Below, piece by piece: positions 15,932 to 25,988 of a stretch of DNA of 64,000 nucleotides (the stretch's first letter is position 1; every line of letters starts with the position of its first letter). Source of the DNA: Halomonas litopenaei (GTDB lineage: Bacteria > Pseudomonadota > Gammaproteobacteria > Pseudomonadales > Halomonadaceae); contig NZ_JAEKJT010000001.1 in the NCBI RefSeq assembly GCF_017303055.1, positions 826,332 to 890,331 of the forward strand. The letters run 5' to 3'. The notes beneath the pieces are model-generated. The model did not search any database. It was not told where the DNA came from and saw only the letters and a program-made list of their open reading frames with translations. A program made the translations under genes and the position numbers.

Positions 15932-17758
15932 ATGCGACAGGTGGCGATTGGCGTGAGCCTCGCGAGCGTGCTGCTGGCCGGACATTGTGCGGCCGCAGAC
16001 GTGTCTACCGTTCCCACGGTGCATGCCCTACCTCTGTTCGGTGAGCCGGCGCTGCCGGCTGACTTTGACCACCTGCCCCATGCCAACCCCGATGCTCCTC
16101 ATGGAGGCAGCCTGGTTCGTGCTGCCCAGGGCAGCTTCGACTCGACCAATCCCTTTATCGTGCGCGGCACTCCCGCCTCTGGGCTTACCCAGATCTATGA
16201 CACCCTGCTGGAGTCGAATCCGGGTGAACCTTTCACCATGTATGGGCTGCTGGCCGAAGGCATCAGGCTCGATCCGGATCGGCGCTGGGTCGAATTCGAC
16301 TTGCGCCCGGAAGCGCGTTTTCATGACGGTGAACCGGTTGATGCCGACGATGTTGTCTTCAGCTTCCAGACGCTGACCACCCAGGGACAGCCGTTCTATC
16401 GCGCCTACTACAGCGACGTTACCAGCGTGACCGCGGTTGATCGCGATACCATCCGCTTTGAACTTGGCGACAGCGAGAGCCGAGAGCTGCCGCTGATCCT
16501 GGGGCAGATGCCGATCCTGCCTGAGCACTTCTGGCAAGACCGTGATTTCGAGGCCGTCACCCGCGACGCCTTGCTGGGATCGGGGCCCTATCGTATCGCC
16601 GAGGTAGATCCTGGCCGCCGAATCGTCTACGAGCGGGTCGATGACTACTGGGGGTGGCAGGTTCCGGTCAACGTGGGCCGCCACAATATCCAGCGACTGG
16701 TGTTTGACTACTATCGCGACCAGACGGTGGCGCTGGAAGCCTTTAAGGCAGGCAACCTCGACTTTCGACTGGAGAACTCCGCCAGCAACTGGGCGACCGC
16801 CTACGAGTTTCCTGCGCTCAAGGAAGGGTTTGTCAAACAGCTGCAGGTGCACGATGGCCAGCCAGCGGGCATGCAGGCCTACGTGATGAATCTGCGCAAG
16901 GACAAGTTTCAGGACGTGCGCGTACGCGAGGCCATCACCATGGGCTTCGACTTTCCATGGCTGAATCAGAATCTGTTCTATGGGGCATACGAGCGCACCG
17001 ACAGCTACTTCGAGAATTCCGAGATGGAAGCCAGTGGCCTGCCTTCCGCCCAGGAGCTTGCCTTGCTGGAGCCCTTTCGTGACCAGCTACCCGAGCGGGT
17101 CTTCACCCAGCCATTGCCCATGGAGCAACCCGAGGCCTTACGCCCACGTCTCGCTCATGCCCTTCAGCTGTTGACCGAAGCCGGCTTCGAAGCCCGAGAT
17201 GGCACGATGGTCAATGCGCAGACCGGGGAACCGCTCAACATCGAAATCCTGCTCTACAGCACCCAGTTCGAGCGCATTGCTCAGCCGTTGCTGCGCAATC
17301 TTGCAAGGCTGGGCATCCAGGGCAATATTCGCACGGTGGATGTCAATCAGTACCTCAACCGCCTACGCAACTTCGATTTCGACATGGTGGTGGGCAGCTA
17401 TCCACAGTCCCTGAGTCCCGGCAATGAACAGCGCGAGTTCTGGGGAAGCGAGTACGCAGACCGTCCCCAGAGTCGCAACCTCATCGGATTGAAGGATCCG
17501 GTCATCGATGCCCTCCTGGATCGTCTTATCGCCGCGGAATCGCGCGAGGCACTGGATACGGCCGCGCATGCCCTCGACCGCGTGTTGCGCTGGGGGTTCT
17601 ATGTGGTTCCGCAGTTTCACCTGGCCGCACACCGTATCGCGCTGTGGGACAAGTTCGCCTGGCAGGAGCCCTTTCCCGAGTACACGCTCGATCTCAGCGC
17701 CTGGTGGGTCGATGGCGAGCGCGAAGAGGCCGTCGAGGCCCGCCAACGCAGCCGCTGA
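15932..17758 (+). CDS. yejA: Peptide ABC transporter substrate-binding protein YejA
   Basis: A 608-residue periplasmic binding protein of family SBP_bac_5. The Sec signal is MRQVAIGVSLASVLLAGHCAAA. The body shows YejA-type features: YGEPALPADFDHLPHANPDAPHGG-like opening (LFGEPALPADFDHLPHANPD), DPDRRWVEFDLRPEARFHDGEPVDADDVVFSF, and PIDPSHA-like EPLNIEILLYSTQFERI. E. coli YejABEF imports microcin C and oligopeptides, and Salmonella Yej is linked to peptide resistance. It is first in a tight operon with both permeases and the fused ATPase. The ligand spectrum is inferred from the family. Confidence 0.9.
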   Translation: MRQVAIGVSLASVLLAGHCAAADVSTVPTVHALPLFGEPALPADFDHLPHANPDAPHGGSLVRAAQGSFDSTNPFIVRGTPASGLTQIYDTLLESNPGEPFTMYGLLAEGIRLDPDRRWVEFDLRPEARFHDGEPVDADDVVFSFQTLTTQGQPFYRAYYSDVTSVTAVDRDTIRFELGDSESRELPLILGQMPILPEHFWQDRDFEAVTRDALLGSGPYRIAEVDPGRRIVYERVDDYWGWQVPVNVGRHNIQRLVFDYYRDQTVALEAFKAGNLDFRLENSASNWATAYEFPALKEGFVKQLQVHDGQPAGMQAYVMNLRKDKFQDVRVREAITMGFDFPWLNQNLFYGAYERTDSYFENSEMEASGLPSAQELALLEPFRDQLPERVFTQPLPMEQPEALRPRLAHALQLLTEAGFEARDGTMVNAQTGEPLNIEILLYSTQFERIAQPLLRNLARLGIQGNIRTVDVNQYLNRLRNFDFDMVVGSYPQSLSPGNEQREFWGSEYADRPQSRNLIGLKDPVIDALLDRLIAAESREALDTAAHALDRVLRWGFYVVPQFHLAAHRIALWDKFAWQEPFPEYTLDLSAWWVDGEREEAVEARQRSR

Positions 17759-17902
17759 AGGGCTGGCGAGATACCGTCCGCTGGAAGTCCAGCATGAAGG
17801 CGGCATAAAGGGGGCGCCGACGTTGATTCGGGCGAGTTGCTGAGTGACGCTCAACGCATCACCGTGGCAGCATGACGAGAACCTGTTCTGCAAGGAAGTG
17901 CC

Positions 17903-18976
17903 GTGGGTGCCTACATACTGCGCCGACTGTTGTTGATGATTCCCACCCTGCTGGGGATCATGCTGCTCAATTTCATGATCGTTCAGGCCGCCCCCGGCGG
18001 CCCCATCGATCAAATTCTGGCCCGTTTCGAGGGCTTCTCCAGCGAGGCCAGCACACGTCTGCAAGGCGGAGGTGGCGAGACGCTCACCAGCGGTGAGTCA
18101 CGCGGTAGCCGCGGGGTGCCCGAGCAGTTCATTGCTCAACTCGAACAGCAGTTCGGCTTCGACAAGCCCGCCCATGAGCGCTTCTTCGACATGATGGTGG
18201 ACTACGCCACCTTCGACTTCGGCGAGAGCTTCTTCCGCGGTGAAGCGGTCACCACACTGATGCTGGAGCGTCTGCCGGTGTCGATATCGCTCGGTCTGTG
18301 GACGACGCTGCTGGTCTATCTCATTTCCATCCCCCTGGGGGTGCGCAAGGCGCTAAAACACGGCTCCGCCTTCGATGTCTGGACATCGGGGCTGGTCATC
18401 GTGGGATATGCCATTCCGGGGTTCCTGTTCGCCATCCTGTTGATCGTGCTGTTCGCGGGTGGCAGCTACTTCGATGTCTTCCCGCTGCGTGGGCTGACCT
18501 CACCGGATTTCGCGGAGCTGGGAACCTGGGGCAAAGTAAAGGACTATCTCTGGCACATTATCCTGCCGGTCAGCGCCTCGGCCATCGGCAGCTTTGCTAC
18601 CCTGACCATGCTCACCAAGAACAGCTTTCTTGATGAGATTCATCGCCAGTACGTGCTGACGGCCAGAGCCAAGGGCGCCGGTGACCGCAGGGTGCTGTAC
18701 GGTCACGTCTTTCGTAACGCCATGCTGATCATCATCGCCGGCATGCCTGCCGCCCTGATTGGCATCTTCTTCACCGGCTCGCTGCTGATCGAGGTGATCT
18801 TTTCCTTGAACGGCCTGGGGCTGCTCGGCTTCGAGGCCGTGATGCAACGTGACTACCCAGTCATCTTCGGCACCTTGTATCTGTATACCCTGATAGGCCT
18901 CCTGTTAAAGCTGGTGTCCGACCTGACCTATGTCTGGGTGGACCCTCGCATCGACTTCGACACTCGGGAGTCCTGA
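17903..18976 (+). CDS. yejB: ABC transporter permease YejB
   Basis: A 357-residue inner-membrane permease. The N-terminus [38 protein letters not shown] is characteristic of DppB/OppB/YejB proteins. A periplasmic insertion (about 35-120) precedes five further membrane segments, and the EAA-like cytoplasmic loop is [17 protein letters not shown]. The GTG start at 17903 has AAGGA 6 nt upstream. The gap after yejA is 144 bp, the only sizeable one in the operon; it shows no ORF of its own. The next gene begins 2 nt after the stop. Confidence 0.93.
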   Translation: MGAYILRRLLLMIPTLLGIMLLNFMIVQAAPGGPIDQILARFEGFSSEASTRLQGGGGETLTSGESRGSRGVPEQFIAQLEQQFGFDKPAHERFFDMMVDYATFDFGESFFRGEAVTTLMLERLPVSISLGLWTTLLVYLISIPLGVRKALKHGSAFDVWTSGLVIVGYAIPGFLFAILLIVLFAGGSYFDVFPLRGLTSPDFAELGTWGKVKDYLWHIILPVSASAIGSFATLTMLTKNSFLDEIHRQYVLTARAKGAGDRRVLYGHVFRNAMLIIIAGMPAALIGIFFTGSLLIEVIFSLNGLGLLGFEAVMQRDYPVIFGTLYLYTLIGLLLKLVSDLTYVWVDPRIDFDTRES

Positions 18977-18978
18977 CC

Positions 18979-20043
18979 GTGCCGACGCTATCCCCCATCA
19001 CCCGACGCCGACTCAGCGTATTTCGTCACCAGCGCCGCGCCTGGTGGTCGCTGTGGGTCTTTGGACTACTGTTCGTCCTGAGCCTTGGCGCGGAGCTGGT
19101 AGCCAATGACAAGCCGTTGCTGGTGAAGTACCAGCAGGAATGGTATTTCCCGCTGGCCGTGGATTACCCCGACACCGCCTTTGGTGGCTTCCTGCCTACC
19201 CCCGCCGACTATCGCGATGCGTTTACCCTGGACGCCATCGAGGCGGACGGCTGGATCCTGTGGGCCCCCATCCCCTACTCCTATGACACCCTGGATATGG
19301 CGCTGACCCACCCTGCCCCCTCGCCGCCCGATGCCCGCCACTGGCTAGGCACCGATGACCAGGGGCGGGACGTGCTGGCTCGCGTCATCTATGGCTTCCG
19401 CCTGTCGGTCATCTTTGCCCTGGTGCTGACCCTGGGCTCCCTGGTGCTGGGGGTGCTGGCAGGCGGGGTCCAGGGCTACTTTGGAGGCAAGGTCGACCTG
19501 GTAGGCCAGCGCCTGACCGAAATCTGGTCCGGGCTGCCCGTGCTGTTCCTGTTGATCATCCTGGCGAGCCTGGTCGAACCGAACCTGTGGTGGCTGCTGG
19601 GGATCATGCTGCTGTTCTCGTGGCTCGGCCTGGTGGACATCGTGCGAGCGGAATTCCTGCGTGCGCGCAATCTCGAATATGTCCGGGCCGCAAAGGCCAT
19701 GGGGCTACCGTCGCATCTGATCATGTGGCGACATGTCCTGCCCAATGCCATGGTCGCCACCCTGACCTTCATCCCGTTCCTGTTCACCGGTGCCATCACC
19801 ACCCTGACAGCACTGGATTTCCTGGGCTTTGGCTTACCACCGGGCTCCCCTTCCCTGGGCGAGCTGGTCGCGCAAGGTAAGAACAATCTCCAGGCTCCCT
19901 GGCTTGGCATTACCGCCTTTCTGACGCTCGCCATCATGCTGTCATTGCTGGTGTTTATCGGTGAGGGCATCCGTGATGCCTTCGATCCCCGCCACGTGCC
20001 CTCCTCGACAAGCAGCGGAACAGCCCAAGGAAGCGAGACATGA
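18979..20043 (+). CDS. yejE: ABC transporter permease YejE
   Basis: A 354-residue permease partnered with YejB. An N-terminal cytoplasmic OppC_N-like segment (RRRLSVFRHQRRAWWSLWVFGLLFVLS) precedes a periplasmic loop containing YPDTAFGGFLPTPADY and the BPD_transp_1 core from about 130, with GTDDQGRDVLARVIYGFRLSVIF and EAA loop AKAMGLPSHLIMWRHVLPNA. Translation starts at GTG 18979, 2 nt after yejB ends. Its stop overlaps the yejF ATG (ATGA), so the three genes should be translationally coupled. Confidence 0.93.
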   Translation: MPTLSPITRRRLSVFRHQRRAWWSLWVFGLLFVLSLGAELVANDKPLLVKYQQEWYFPLAVDYPDTAFGGFLPTPADYRDAFTLDAIEADGWILWAPIPYSYDTLDMALTHPAPSPPDARHWLGTDDQGRDVLARVIYGFRLSVIFALVLTLGSLVLGVLAGGVQGYFGGKVDLVGQRLTEIWSGLPVLFLLIILASLVEPNLWWLLGIMLLFSWLGLVDIVRAEFLRARNLEYVRAAKAMGLPSHLIMWRHVLPNAMVATLTFIPFLFTGAITTLTALDFLGFGLPPGSPSLGELVAQGKNNLQAPWLGITAFLTLAIMLSLLVFIGEGIRDAFDPRHVPSSTSSGTAQGSET

Positions 20044-21641
20044 GCAGCGATACGCTACTGACCCTAGATCGCCTCAGCATCGACTTCGACGGACATAATG
20101 TCGTCAATGAGCTGTCCCTGGAGGTCAGGCGCGGGGAAACCCTGGCGCTGGTCGGGGAGTCTGGCTCGGGCAAGTCGGTCAGCGCACTCGGCGCCTTCAA
20201 TCTGCTCTCCGACAATGCCAGCGTCTCTGGGGGCCGCTTCCTCGAGCAGACCGATCTCAGCAGGCTTACACGGGCGCAATGGCAAGGCCTGCTTGGCAAC
20301 AGAGTCGGCTTCGTCTTTCAGGAGCCGATGACGTCACTCAATCCGCTGCACACGATTGGTCGCCAGCTGGCCGAAACCTTGAGATTGCACCAGGGCATCA
20401 AGGGACGTGCGGCACGTGCTCGCTGTCATCAACTACTCGAACAGGTACAGCTGCCCCGTGCGGAAGAGCTACTCGACGCCTGGCCCCATCAACTCTCCGG
20501 GGGGCAGCGCCAACGGGTGATGATCGCCATGGCCATCGCCAACGAGCCACAGCTGTTGATTGCCGATGAGCCTACCACGGCGCTGGATGTCACCGTGCAG
20601 CAGGATGTCCTTACACTGTTGGCTGAGCTTCGCGATCGCCATGGCATGGGCATGCTGTTCATTACCCATGACTTGAATCTGGTGAAACGCCACGCCGATC
20701 GCGTCTGTGTCATGCACCGAGGCGTGGCCCAGGAAACCGGCGATGTCGACGAGGTCTTCAGCGCTCCCCGTAGCCAACATGCAAGAGAACTGCTGGAGGC
20801 AGAGCCCGCGGGACAGCCTGCCCCCACCGCAGCAGATGCCAGCCTGCTGATGCGTGCAAAAGGGCTCAGCGTTACCTTCGAGCGCCCGCGGCGGCTGCTG
20901 CAACGGGCGCGGCCAGGATTTCAGGCGGTAGCGCCGCTGGACCTCGAAATTGCCGAGGGTGAAACCCTGGGCATCGTTGGCGAGTCGGGTTCGGGCAAGA
21001 CCACTCTGGCGAGCGCCCTGCTAAGGCTTACCCGCAGTAGCGGGTCCATCCAGTTCGATGACCAGCGGCTTGATCAGCTGAGCGGCAACGCCCTGCGCAA
21101 GCAGCGTCGCCAGCTGCAGATGGTGTTTCAGGACCCCTATGGTTCCCTGTCACCCCGCATGCCGGTGGCCGACATCGTCAGTGAGGGGCTGCGCTACCAT
21201 CACCCCGAGCTTTCCCCGACAGAAGTTGCCGAGCGGGTTCGCCGAACGCTACGGGAGGTCGAACTGCCACAAGACGTAGCGCGACGTTACCCCCATGAAT
21301 TCTCGGGAGGCCAGCGCCAGCGCATCGCCGTGGCCAGAGCCATCATCCTTGAGCCTCGTCTCATCGTGCTGGATGAACCCACGTCGGCGCTGGACCGAAC
21401 CGTTCAGAAGCAATTGATTGATCTGTTGCGACAACTTCAGGAGCGACATGGCTTGAGCTACCTGTTCATCAGTCATGACCTGGCAGTAGTGCGAGCCATG
21501 GCGCATCGCGTCATGGTACTGAAGGAGGGAAAGGTGGTCGAAGAAGGCCCTTGTGCCGACATTCTCTCCCGCCCGAGCAGTGCCTATACTCGTGCCCTGG
21601 TGGACGCCGCCGGACTCTCAACGGGTTACGACCCCAAGTAA
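20040..21641 (+). CDS. yejF: Fused ABC transporter ATP-binding protein YejF
   Basis: A 533-residue protein with two complete ATPase cassettes that power the YejBE channel. The first cassette has Walker A GESGSGKS (about residue 38), signature LSGGQRQR and Walker B LLIADEPT. The second repeats them as GESGSGKT (about 318), FSGGQRQR and LIVLDEPT. Both have oligopeptide-type HDLxxV switch histidines (THDLNLV, SHDLAVV). Fusion of the DppD- and DppF-like halves is the normal YejF form. The stop codon at 21639 is also the first triplet of a 13-bp tandem repeat array. Confidence 0.94.
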   Translation: MSSDTLLTLDRLSIDFDGHNVVNELSLEVRRGETLALVGESGSGKSVSALGAFNLLSDNASVSGGRFLEQTDLSRLTRAQWQGLLGNRVGFVFQEPMTSLNPLHTIGRQLAETLRLHQGIKGRAARARCHQLLEQVQLPRAEELLDAWPHQLSGGQRQRVMIAMAIANEPQLLIADEPTTALDVTVQQDVLTLLAELRDRHGMGMLFITHDLNLVKRHADRVCVMHRGVAQETGDVDEVFSAPRSQHARELLEAEPAGQPAPTAADASLLMRAKGLSVTFERPRRLLQRARPGFQAVAPLDLEIAEGETLGIVGESGSGKTTLASALLRLTRSSGSIQFDDQRLDQLSGNALRKQRRQLQMVFQDPYGSLSPRMPVADIVSEGLRYHHPELSPTEVAERVRRTLREVELPQDVARRYPHEFSGGQRQRIAVARAIILEPRLIVLDEPTSALDRTVQKQLIDLLRQLQERHGLSYLFISHDLAVVRAMAHRVMVLKEGKVVEEGPCADILSRPSSAYTRALVDAAGLSTGYDPK

Positions 21642-21726
21642 CGAGCGTCAGGAACGGCCGACGGTAACGAACGTCAGTAACGGACGGTAACGAGCGTCAG
21701 CTACGAGCGTCAGTAACGAGCGACAA
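21639..21726. repeat. 13-bp tandem repeat starting at the yejF stop
   Basis: There are seven consecutive units of consensus TAACGAGCGTCAG, starting at 21639, 21652, 21665, 21678 (10 bp only), 21688, 21701 and 21714. The first three bases are the yejF stop codon. Several copies are perfect, others differ at 1-5 positions. Confidence 0.85.
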
Positions 21727-22023
21727 TGACGGCCGGCACTCGCTTGCCATGATGTCGCCGTACCACCCCACGGGTGCCGTTCAACGGTGATAGCGGAGTG
21801 CCCTGCTCCATCCTGGGATAGACCGCAGCATCATCGCTTGCTGTAACGGTCGACTTGCCAACGCTTGAACGGAAAAGCTCCGTTACGTTTGCTGCCACGA
21901 AACAAGATAACGGTATAAAAAGCTAGAAGCGTAAAAAAGCGTTAATGGGAATGTCAGCCTCATCAAGTGAACCAGAGGATACCTCGTTCTATACTGGCCG
22001 GATCAGCCGTTACAGGTCCTGCC
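21727..22023. other. Upstream region of the diguanylate cyclase gene
   Basis: Noncoding. It contains a small AACGGA-AAAGC-TCCGTT hairpin (21868-21884) and GATAACGGTATAAA (21906-21919), whose TATAAA could be a -10. The 15-mer AGATAACGGTATAAA here recurs at 50805-50819. A GTG at 21967 could extend the downstream gene by 19 codons but lacks a good ribosome-binding site. No GEMM-type riboswitch was recognisable. Confidence 0.4.
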
Positions 22024-24306
22024 ATGCGCCGCCTTTGTCTTGTTCTCCTCTTCGCCGTCGGGTGGCTCGCCAGTGGGCAGGCACTCAGCGACGCGTTGGC
22101 GCTCAATAGCCAATGGGAATACCGTTGGGGCGACTCTCCTCGAGACAGCAGCGGACGCCTCGTCTGGCTAGATGAAGCTGACACCTCCTGGCAGCCCCTG
22201 TCGGGTGTCGGTAATCCGCCGGGGCGCGGCCACAACAACAGCCTCTGGATTCGCCATCAGTTACCTGACGGTGCCTGGCATCAGCCGGTCCTGTTTATCT
22301 CGAGCTTGAACCTGGTGGGGGAAGCCTACGTCGACGGCTTGCAGATCTATCGCCATGGCTCACTGGAGGGCGGAGCCGCCGGGGAATTCGCCGGCTGGAC
22401 CTGGCACGTCATCGACCTGCCGACTCCCGTCGCTGACAAGATGCTGTATCTCAGAATCAAGTCGACCTACAAGGATATCGGCCTGTGGGGCAAGGTGGTG
22501 GTGATGGAGAGGGCCGATGTTCTCCCTACCATCCTGTCGGAGACACGTGGGGAGATCATCATCGCCCTCAGCTGTCTGATCCTTGCTCTGCTCGCGCTGA
22601 TCCTGATCCTGACGCAACCCGAGCGCTGGCGCCTTGGCAGTATCGGGCTATTCTCGCTGGCGGCGGGCTCCATGGTGCTGGCGGAAAGTGATGCCAGCCA
22701 GTTGCTGCTATTTGCGCCGCTGGCGTGGGATTATGTGGCCGCCTTGGCCTACTTCTCGTTGCCAATCGCCATGGCGCTGATCCTGGAGCACTGGTTCCCG
22801 CAGATCCCGCGCAGGGGCCTTCGCCGACTGTGGCTGTGTCTCGTCGGCTATGCAGCCGGAGCACCCGCACTGGCCATGCTGGACATCGTCACCCTGCCCA
22901 CCACGTTTCCGGTCTTCGATATCCTCCTGCTGGCCGCCCTCGCCTACATGTCACGCTGGCTGTTCAGGTACCGCAGGACCTTCGATGGCAACCAGCGCCT
23001 GATCGTCGCCAGCTATGCCATCTTCAGCATGGTCACCGTTATCGATATGGTCGTGGCCCACGGTTTTGTGTCCTGGGTGAGCGTTCCTGTGCACCTTGGT
23101 GCACTGGCCTTCATTTTCGCCATGGTGGTCATCGCGGCACGCCACTACGCACGCTCGCAGCGCAAGCTGGAGCACCTCAACAACCAGCTGGAGCAAGAGG
23201 TCACGGCACGCACCCGACAGCTCGAGACCTACGCCGAGCGTGAGCGTCAGCGAGCCAGGTTGCTCGCCAACGAGCACAGCAAGACGCATCGTCTTGCCAA
23301 CTTGATCGACTCGCTGCAAGCCTGCACGTCCCTTGAGCAGGCGCTCGACCTTACCCAACGGGCCATGCCGGACATCCTTGCCCCCATGAGCGGGGCTTTC
23401 TATCGGCCCCAGGACGAACCCGACACCATGCACCTCGAGCTATTCTGGCCCACCAGCCACTGTCCTCCGGCGTGTCTGGATGGCTCGACTATTCCACCGC
23501 TGGAGGCACGTGGGGACGACGATCTGCCGGACTTCGAGGACCTGCTTCAGCAAATGCGCAGCGAACGCACCGTGCCGGTGAACGGGACCTCCGTTGATGA
23601 GCTGCCACGCTGGACCTTTCCCCTGGATGTCACCGGTCCGGGACGACAGCCCCGTCGCCTCGGCGTGATCTGTGTGATACCCCAGGGCCCTCTCGTGCGT
23701 CGACCACAATACTGGGATCGCACCTATCACTTTATCGAGCTTGGGGTGAGCCGACTGGCGCTGGTGCTGTCGAGCATCGCCTTGCAGGAGGAGCTGTCGG
23801 CCCTGTCCTACCGGGATGACCTGACCGGGCTCAATAACCGGCGCTACTTCGAGGAGCTATTCGCCCACGAGAGCGCCATATCACTACGTAAGCAAAGTCC
23901 GCTGGCGGTGGTTATCCTGGATATCGACCACTTCAAGAAGTTTAACGACCAGCATGGCCATGCCGCGGGCGATAGCGTGCTGGAAGGAGTCGGCAGGATG
24001 CTCGCCAACAGCTTCCGTGACATTGACGTGGTGTGCCGGTTTGGCGGGGAAGAATTCGTGGTACTGCTGCCCGGGGCGGCCGCGGAAGATGCTCAACACC
24101 GGATGCGCCGAATGTGTGAGGCACTGGCCAGCGCCAGCTTCCGTCATGAAGGAAACAGCCTGGGCACGGTGTCCGTCTCCTGTGGCATTGCCAGCTTTCC
24201 TGCCACCACCCAGGATCCCCATGAACTACTGGAACTCGCCGACAAGGCCCTGTACCAGGCGAAGAACGCGGGGCGAGCCAGAATCACTCTGGCCACCCCT
24301 CAGTGA
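22024..24306 (+). CDS. 7TM-receptor diguanylate cyclase (GGDEF)
   Basis: A 760-residue membrane signalling enzyme that makes c-di-GMP from GTP. It has a signal peptide (MRRLCLVLLFAVGWLASGQALSDA) and a periplasmic galactose-binding-like sensor (about 25-175, resembling 7TMR-DISMED modules). About seven transmembrane helices follow (about 180-385), then a coiled coil (QLEQEVTARTRQLETYAERE), a poorly conserved GAF-like stretch (about 430-585) and a GGDEF domain (about 590-760). The active site GGEEF is near residue 674. The inhibitory I-site RxxD is present as RDID five residues before it, so product inhibition is likely. The start at 22024 is favoured by the signal peptide; GTG 21967 is the alternative. 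Confidence 0.88.
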   Translation: MRRLCLVLLFAVGWLASGQALSDALALNSQWEYRWGDSPRDSSGRLVWLDEADTSWQPLSGVGNPPGRGHNNSLWIRHQLPDGAWHQPVLFISSLNLVGEAYVDGLQIYRHGSLEGGAAGEFAGWTWHVIDLPTPVADKMLYLRIKSTYKDIGLWGKVVVMERADVLPTILSETRGEIIIALSCLILALLALILILTQPERWRLGSIGLFSLAAGSMVLAESDASQLLLFAPLAWDYVAALAYFSLPIAMALILEHWFPQIPRRGLRRLWLCLVGYAAGAPALAMLDIVTLPTTFPVFDILLLAALAYMSRWLFRYRRTFDGNQRLIVASYAIFSMVTVIDMVVAHGFVSWVSVPVHLGALAFIFAMVVIAARHYARSQRKLEHLNNQLEQEVTARTRQLETYAERERQRARLLANEHSKTHRLANLIDSLQACTSLEQALDLTQRAMPDILAPMSGAFYRPQDEPDTMHLELFWPTSHCPPACLDGSTIPPLEARGDDDLPDFEDLLQQMRSERTVPVNGTSVDELPRWTFPLDVTGPGRQPRRLGVICVIPQGPLVRRPQYWDRTYHFIELGVSRLALVLSSIALQEELSALSYRDDLTGLNNRRYFEELFAHESAISLRKQSPLAVVILDIDHFKKFNDQHGHAAGDSVLEGVGRMLANSFRDIDVVCRFGGEEFVVLLPGAAAEDAQHRMRRMCEALASASFRHEGNSLGTVSVSCGIASFPATTQDPHELLELADKALYQAKNAGRARITLATPQ

Positions 24307-24330
24307 GAGCGCTCCCAGCTTTAACAGCCC

Positions 24331-25026
24331 TTAAAACAGGGCTCGCTCCGCGTCAGTCAGCTCACGCCATTCACCCGGAGCGAGCTCAGGATCCAGCGTC
24401 AGTGCTCCAATAGCGTGACGATGTAACGCTTCGACGTGGTTGCCGATCGCGGCGAACATACGGCGGACCTGGTGGTAGCGTCCTTCGACAATGGTCAGTT
24501 CGACCTGGCGCGGGCCATGGCATACCAGAGTGGCAGGACGCGTGGGAAGCTCCTCCCCATCCAGCAGCACCCCTTCGGCAAACTGCTCGATCGCTTGCTC
24601 GGGATCTTCCAGGTCTCGTGCCAAGGTCACCTGGTAGCGCTTGCCACTGCGGTGACGCGGGGAGGTGATGCGGTGGGACCACTGGCCGTCATCACTCAAT
24701 AACAATAGCCCGGTGGTGTCAACATCCAGTCGCCCCACCGGCTGGAGCCGTTCTGCCTTGGGTAGATCAATGGCGTCCACCGCTCGCGGGTACAGGCCTC
24801 TCCTGGCCGTACACTCTACGCCAACAGGCTTGTGCATCATGATGTAGCGCAACCCCACTAGCGCCAGCGGCTGGCCTTGCCAACTGACGCTGTCATCCTG
24901 CGCTAACTGGCGCGCGGCCTTCTTCTCTACTTCCCCGTTCACCGTGACCTCCTCGCGCATCAGCGCACGCTTGGCAAGGCTGCGAGTGAGATCGGTGGTT
25001 TCGCTGAGAAAACGGTCAAGGCGCAT
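24331..25026 (-). CDS. rsuA: 16S rRNA pseudouridine(516) synthase
   Basis: A 231-residue RNA-modifying enzyme, the same length as E. coli RsuA. An N-terminal S4-type RNA-binding domain (MRLDRFLSETTDLTRSLAKRAL..., about 1-55) precedes the catalytic domain with GRLDVDTTGLLLLSDDG, whose Asp (RLD) is the catalytic residue, and the KxY motif GKRYQVTL. EGRYHQVRRMFAAIGNHVEALHR is the family signature. Its ATG overlaps the upstream amidase stop by one base, so the two are coupled. Convergent with the diguanylate cyclase, 24 bp apart. Confidence 0.93.
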   Translation of the reverse strand: MRLDRFLSETTDLTRSLAKRALMREEVTVNGEVEKKAARQLAQDDSVSWQGQPLALVGLRYIMMHKPVGVECTARRGLYPRAVDAIDLPKAERLQPVGRLDVDTTGLLLLSDDGQWSHRITSPRHRSGKRYQVTLARDLEDPEQAIEQFAEGVLLDGEELPTRPATLVCHGPRQVELTIVEGRYHQVRRMFAAIGNHVEALHRHAIGALTLDPELAPGEWRELTDAERALF

Positions 25027-25838
25027 CAGTAGGTCTCATGGTCAAGGGTAAAATCGTCGGCATCTTGCCATGCCGGGAACTTCTCGCGAAAGGCCGACAG
25101 CGCTTCCCTGTCGAGCACACCGGTCCGGACGAAGGCTCGATCACGGGGCTCATCGATCAGCGCATCTCCCTTGGCATCAATCAGCATCGAATCTCCGGCA
25201 TAGCTTAACCCCTTGGCGTCCTCGCCCACACGATTGACCCCGATCACCGCAGCCAGGTTTTCCACCGCCCGCGCCTGCAGCAGTACGCGCCATGGGTGAC
25301 GCCGCGGTGCTGGCCAGTTGGCCACACACAGCAGGGCATCATATTCGAAAGGTGCACCTTGGGTTGCCTGCTGCCGCAACCAGACCGGGAATCGCAGGTC
25401 GTAGCAGACGCTCAGCAAGATACGAAATCCGTTGAGCTCAACGATGACCCGCTCACGGCCCATGTCATAGCGCTCATGTTCGCCCGCCATACGGAACAGA
25501 TGCCGCTTGTCATACCAGTGCAGGCCACCATCGGGTTGCGCCCATATCAGGCGATTGAGATAACGCCCTTCATCCACTATTGCGACGCTGCCGGTCATCA
25601 CACAGTCACGCTGCTTGGCCTGTTCACGCAGCCACTGGACCACCTCGCTGGTTGCCATGGGCTGTGCCATGTCGCGGGAATTCATGGTAAACCCGGTGGC
25701 GAACATCTCGGGAAGCACAATCATGTCGGTTTCCCGGCCACCCAGATCGGCCAAGGTGTCTTCGAGCATCCGGCAATTGCTGGAGGGGTCTTCCCAGCGC
25801 AGGTCGCACTGAACCAGAGTGGTACGCAGCTGTGACAT
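25026..25838 (-). CDS. yafV: Nitrilase-family amidohydrolase (YafV / omega-amidase)
   Basis: A 270-residue cytosolic carbon-nitrogen hydrolase. The catalytic triad is visible: Glu in VLPEMFATGF, Lys in HWYDKRHLF and Cys in LSVCYDLRFPVWLR. The sequence and length match YafV, an omega-amidase hydrolysing alpha-ketoglutaramate or ketosuccinamate, which are by-products of glutamine and asparagine transamination. The gene is coupled to rsuA by a one-base TGATG overlap. Substrate assignment follows family knowledge; the triad is seen directly. Confidence 0.9.
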   Translation of the reverse strand: MSQLRTTLVQCDLRWEDPSSNCRMLEDTLADLGGRETDMIVLPEMFATGFTMNSRDMAQPMATSEVVQWLREQAKQRDCVMTGSVAIVDEGRYLNRLIWAQPDGGLHWYDKRHLFRMAGEHERYDMGRERVIVELNGFRILLSVCYDLRFPVWLRQQATQGAPFEYDALLCVANWPAPRRHPWRVLLQARAVENLAAVIGVNRVGEDAKGLSYAGDSMLIDAKGDALIDEPRDRAFVRTGVLDREALSAFREKFPAWQDADDFTLDHETY

Positions 25839-25988
25839 GGTGATCTCGTCAGTGAAGTTCGTCTGCCTAGACTAAACGACATCGCCGCCGAGACCAAAGC
25901 CACCATGCCGCCGACAAGAGTGTGCTAATGTGGCTGGCCGATGCACGCCCTGCATCGATCCCTATCCTGTGTTATGGACGCTCTTTCG

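Noticed and set aside
21727..21966. c-di-GMP (GEMM) riboswitch before the diguanylate cyclase
   Set aside because: No match to the GEMM-I core could be laid out; only a small unrelated hairpin is present.
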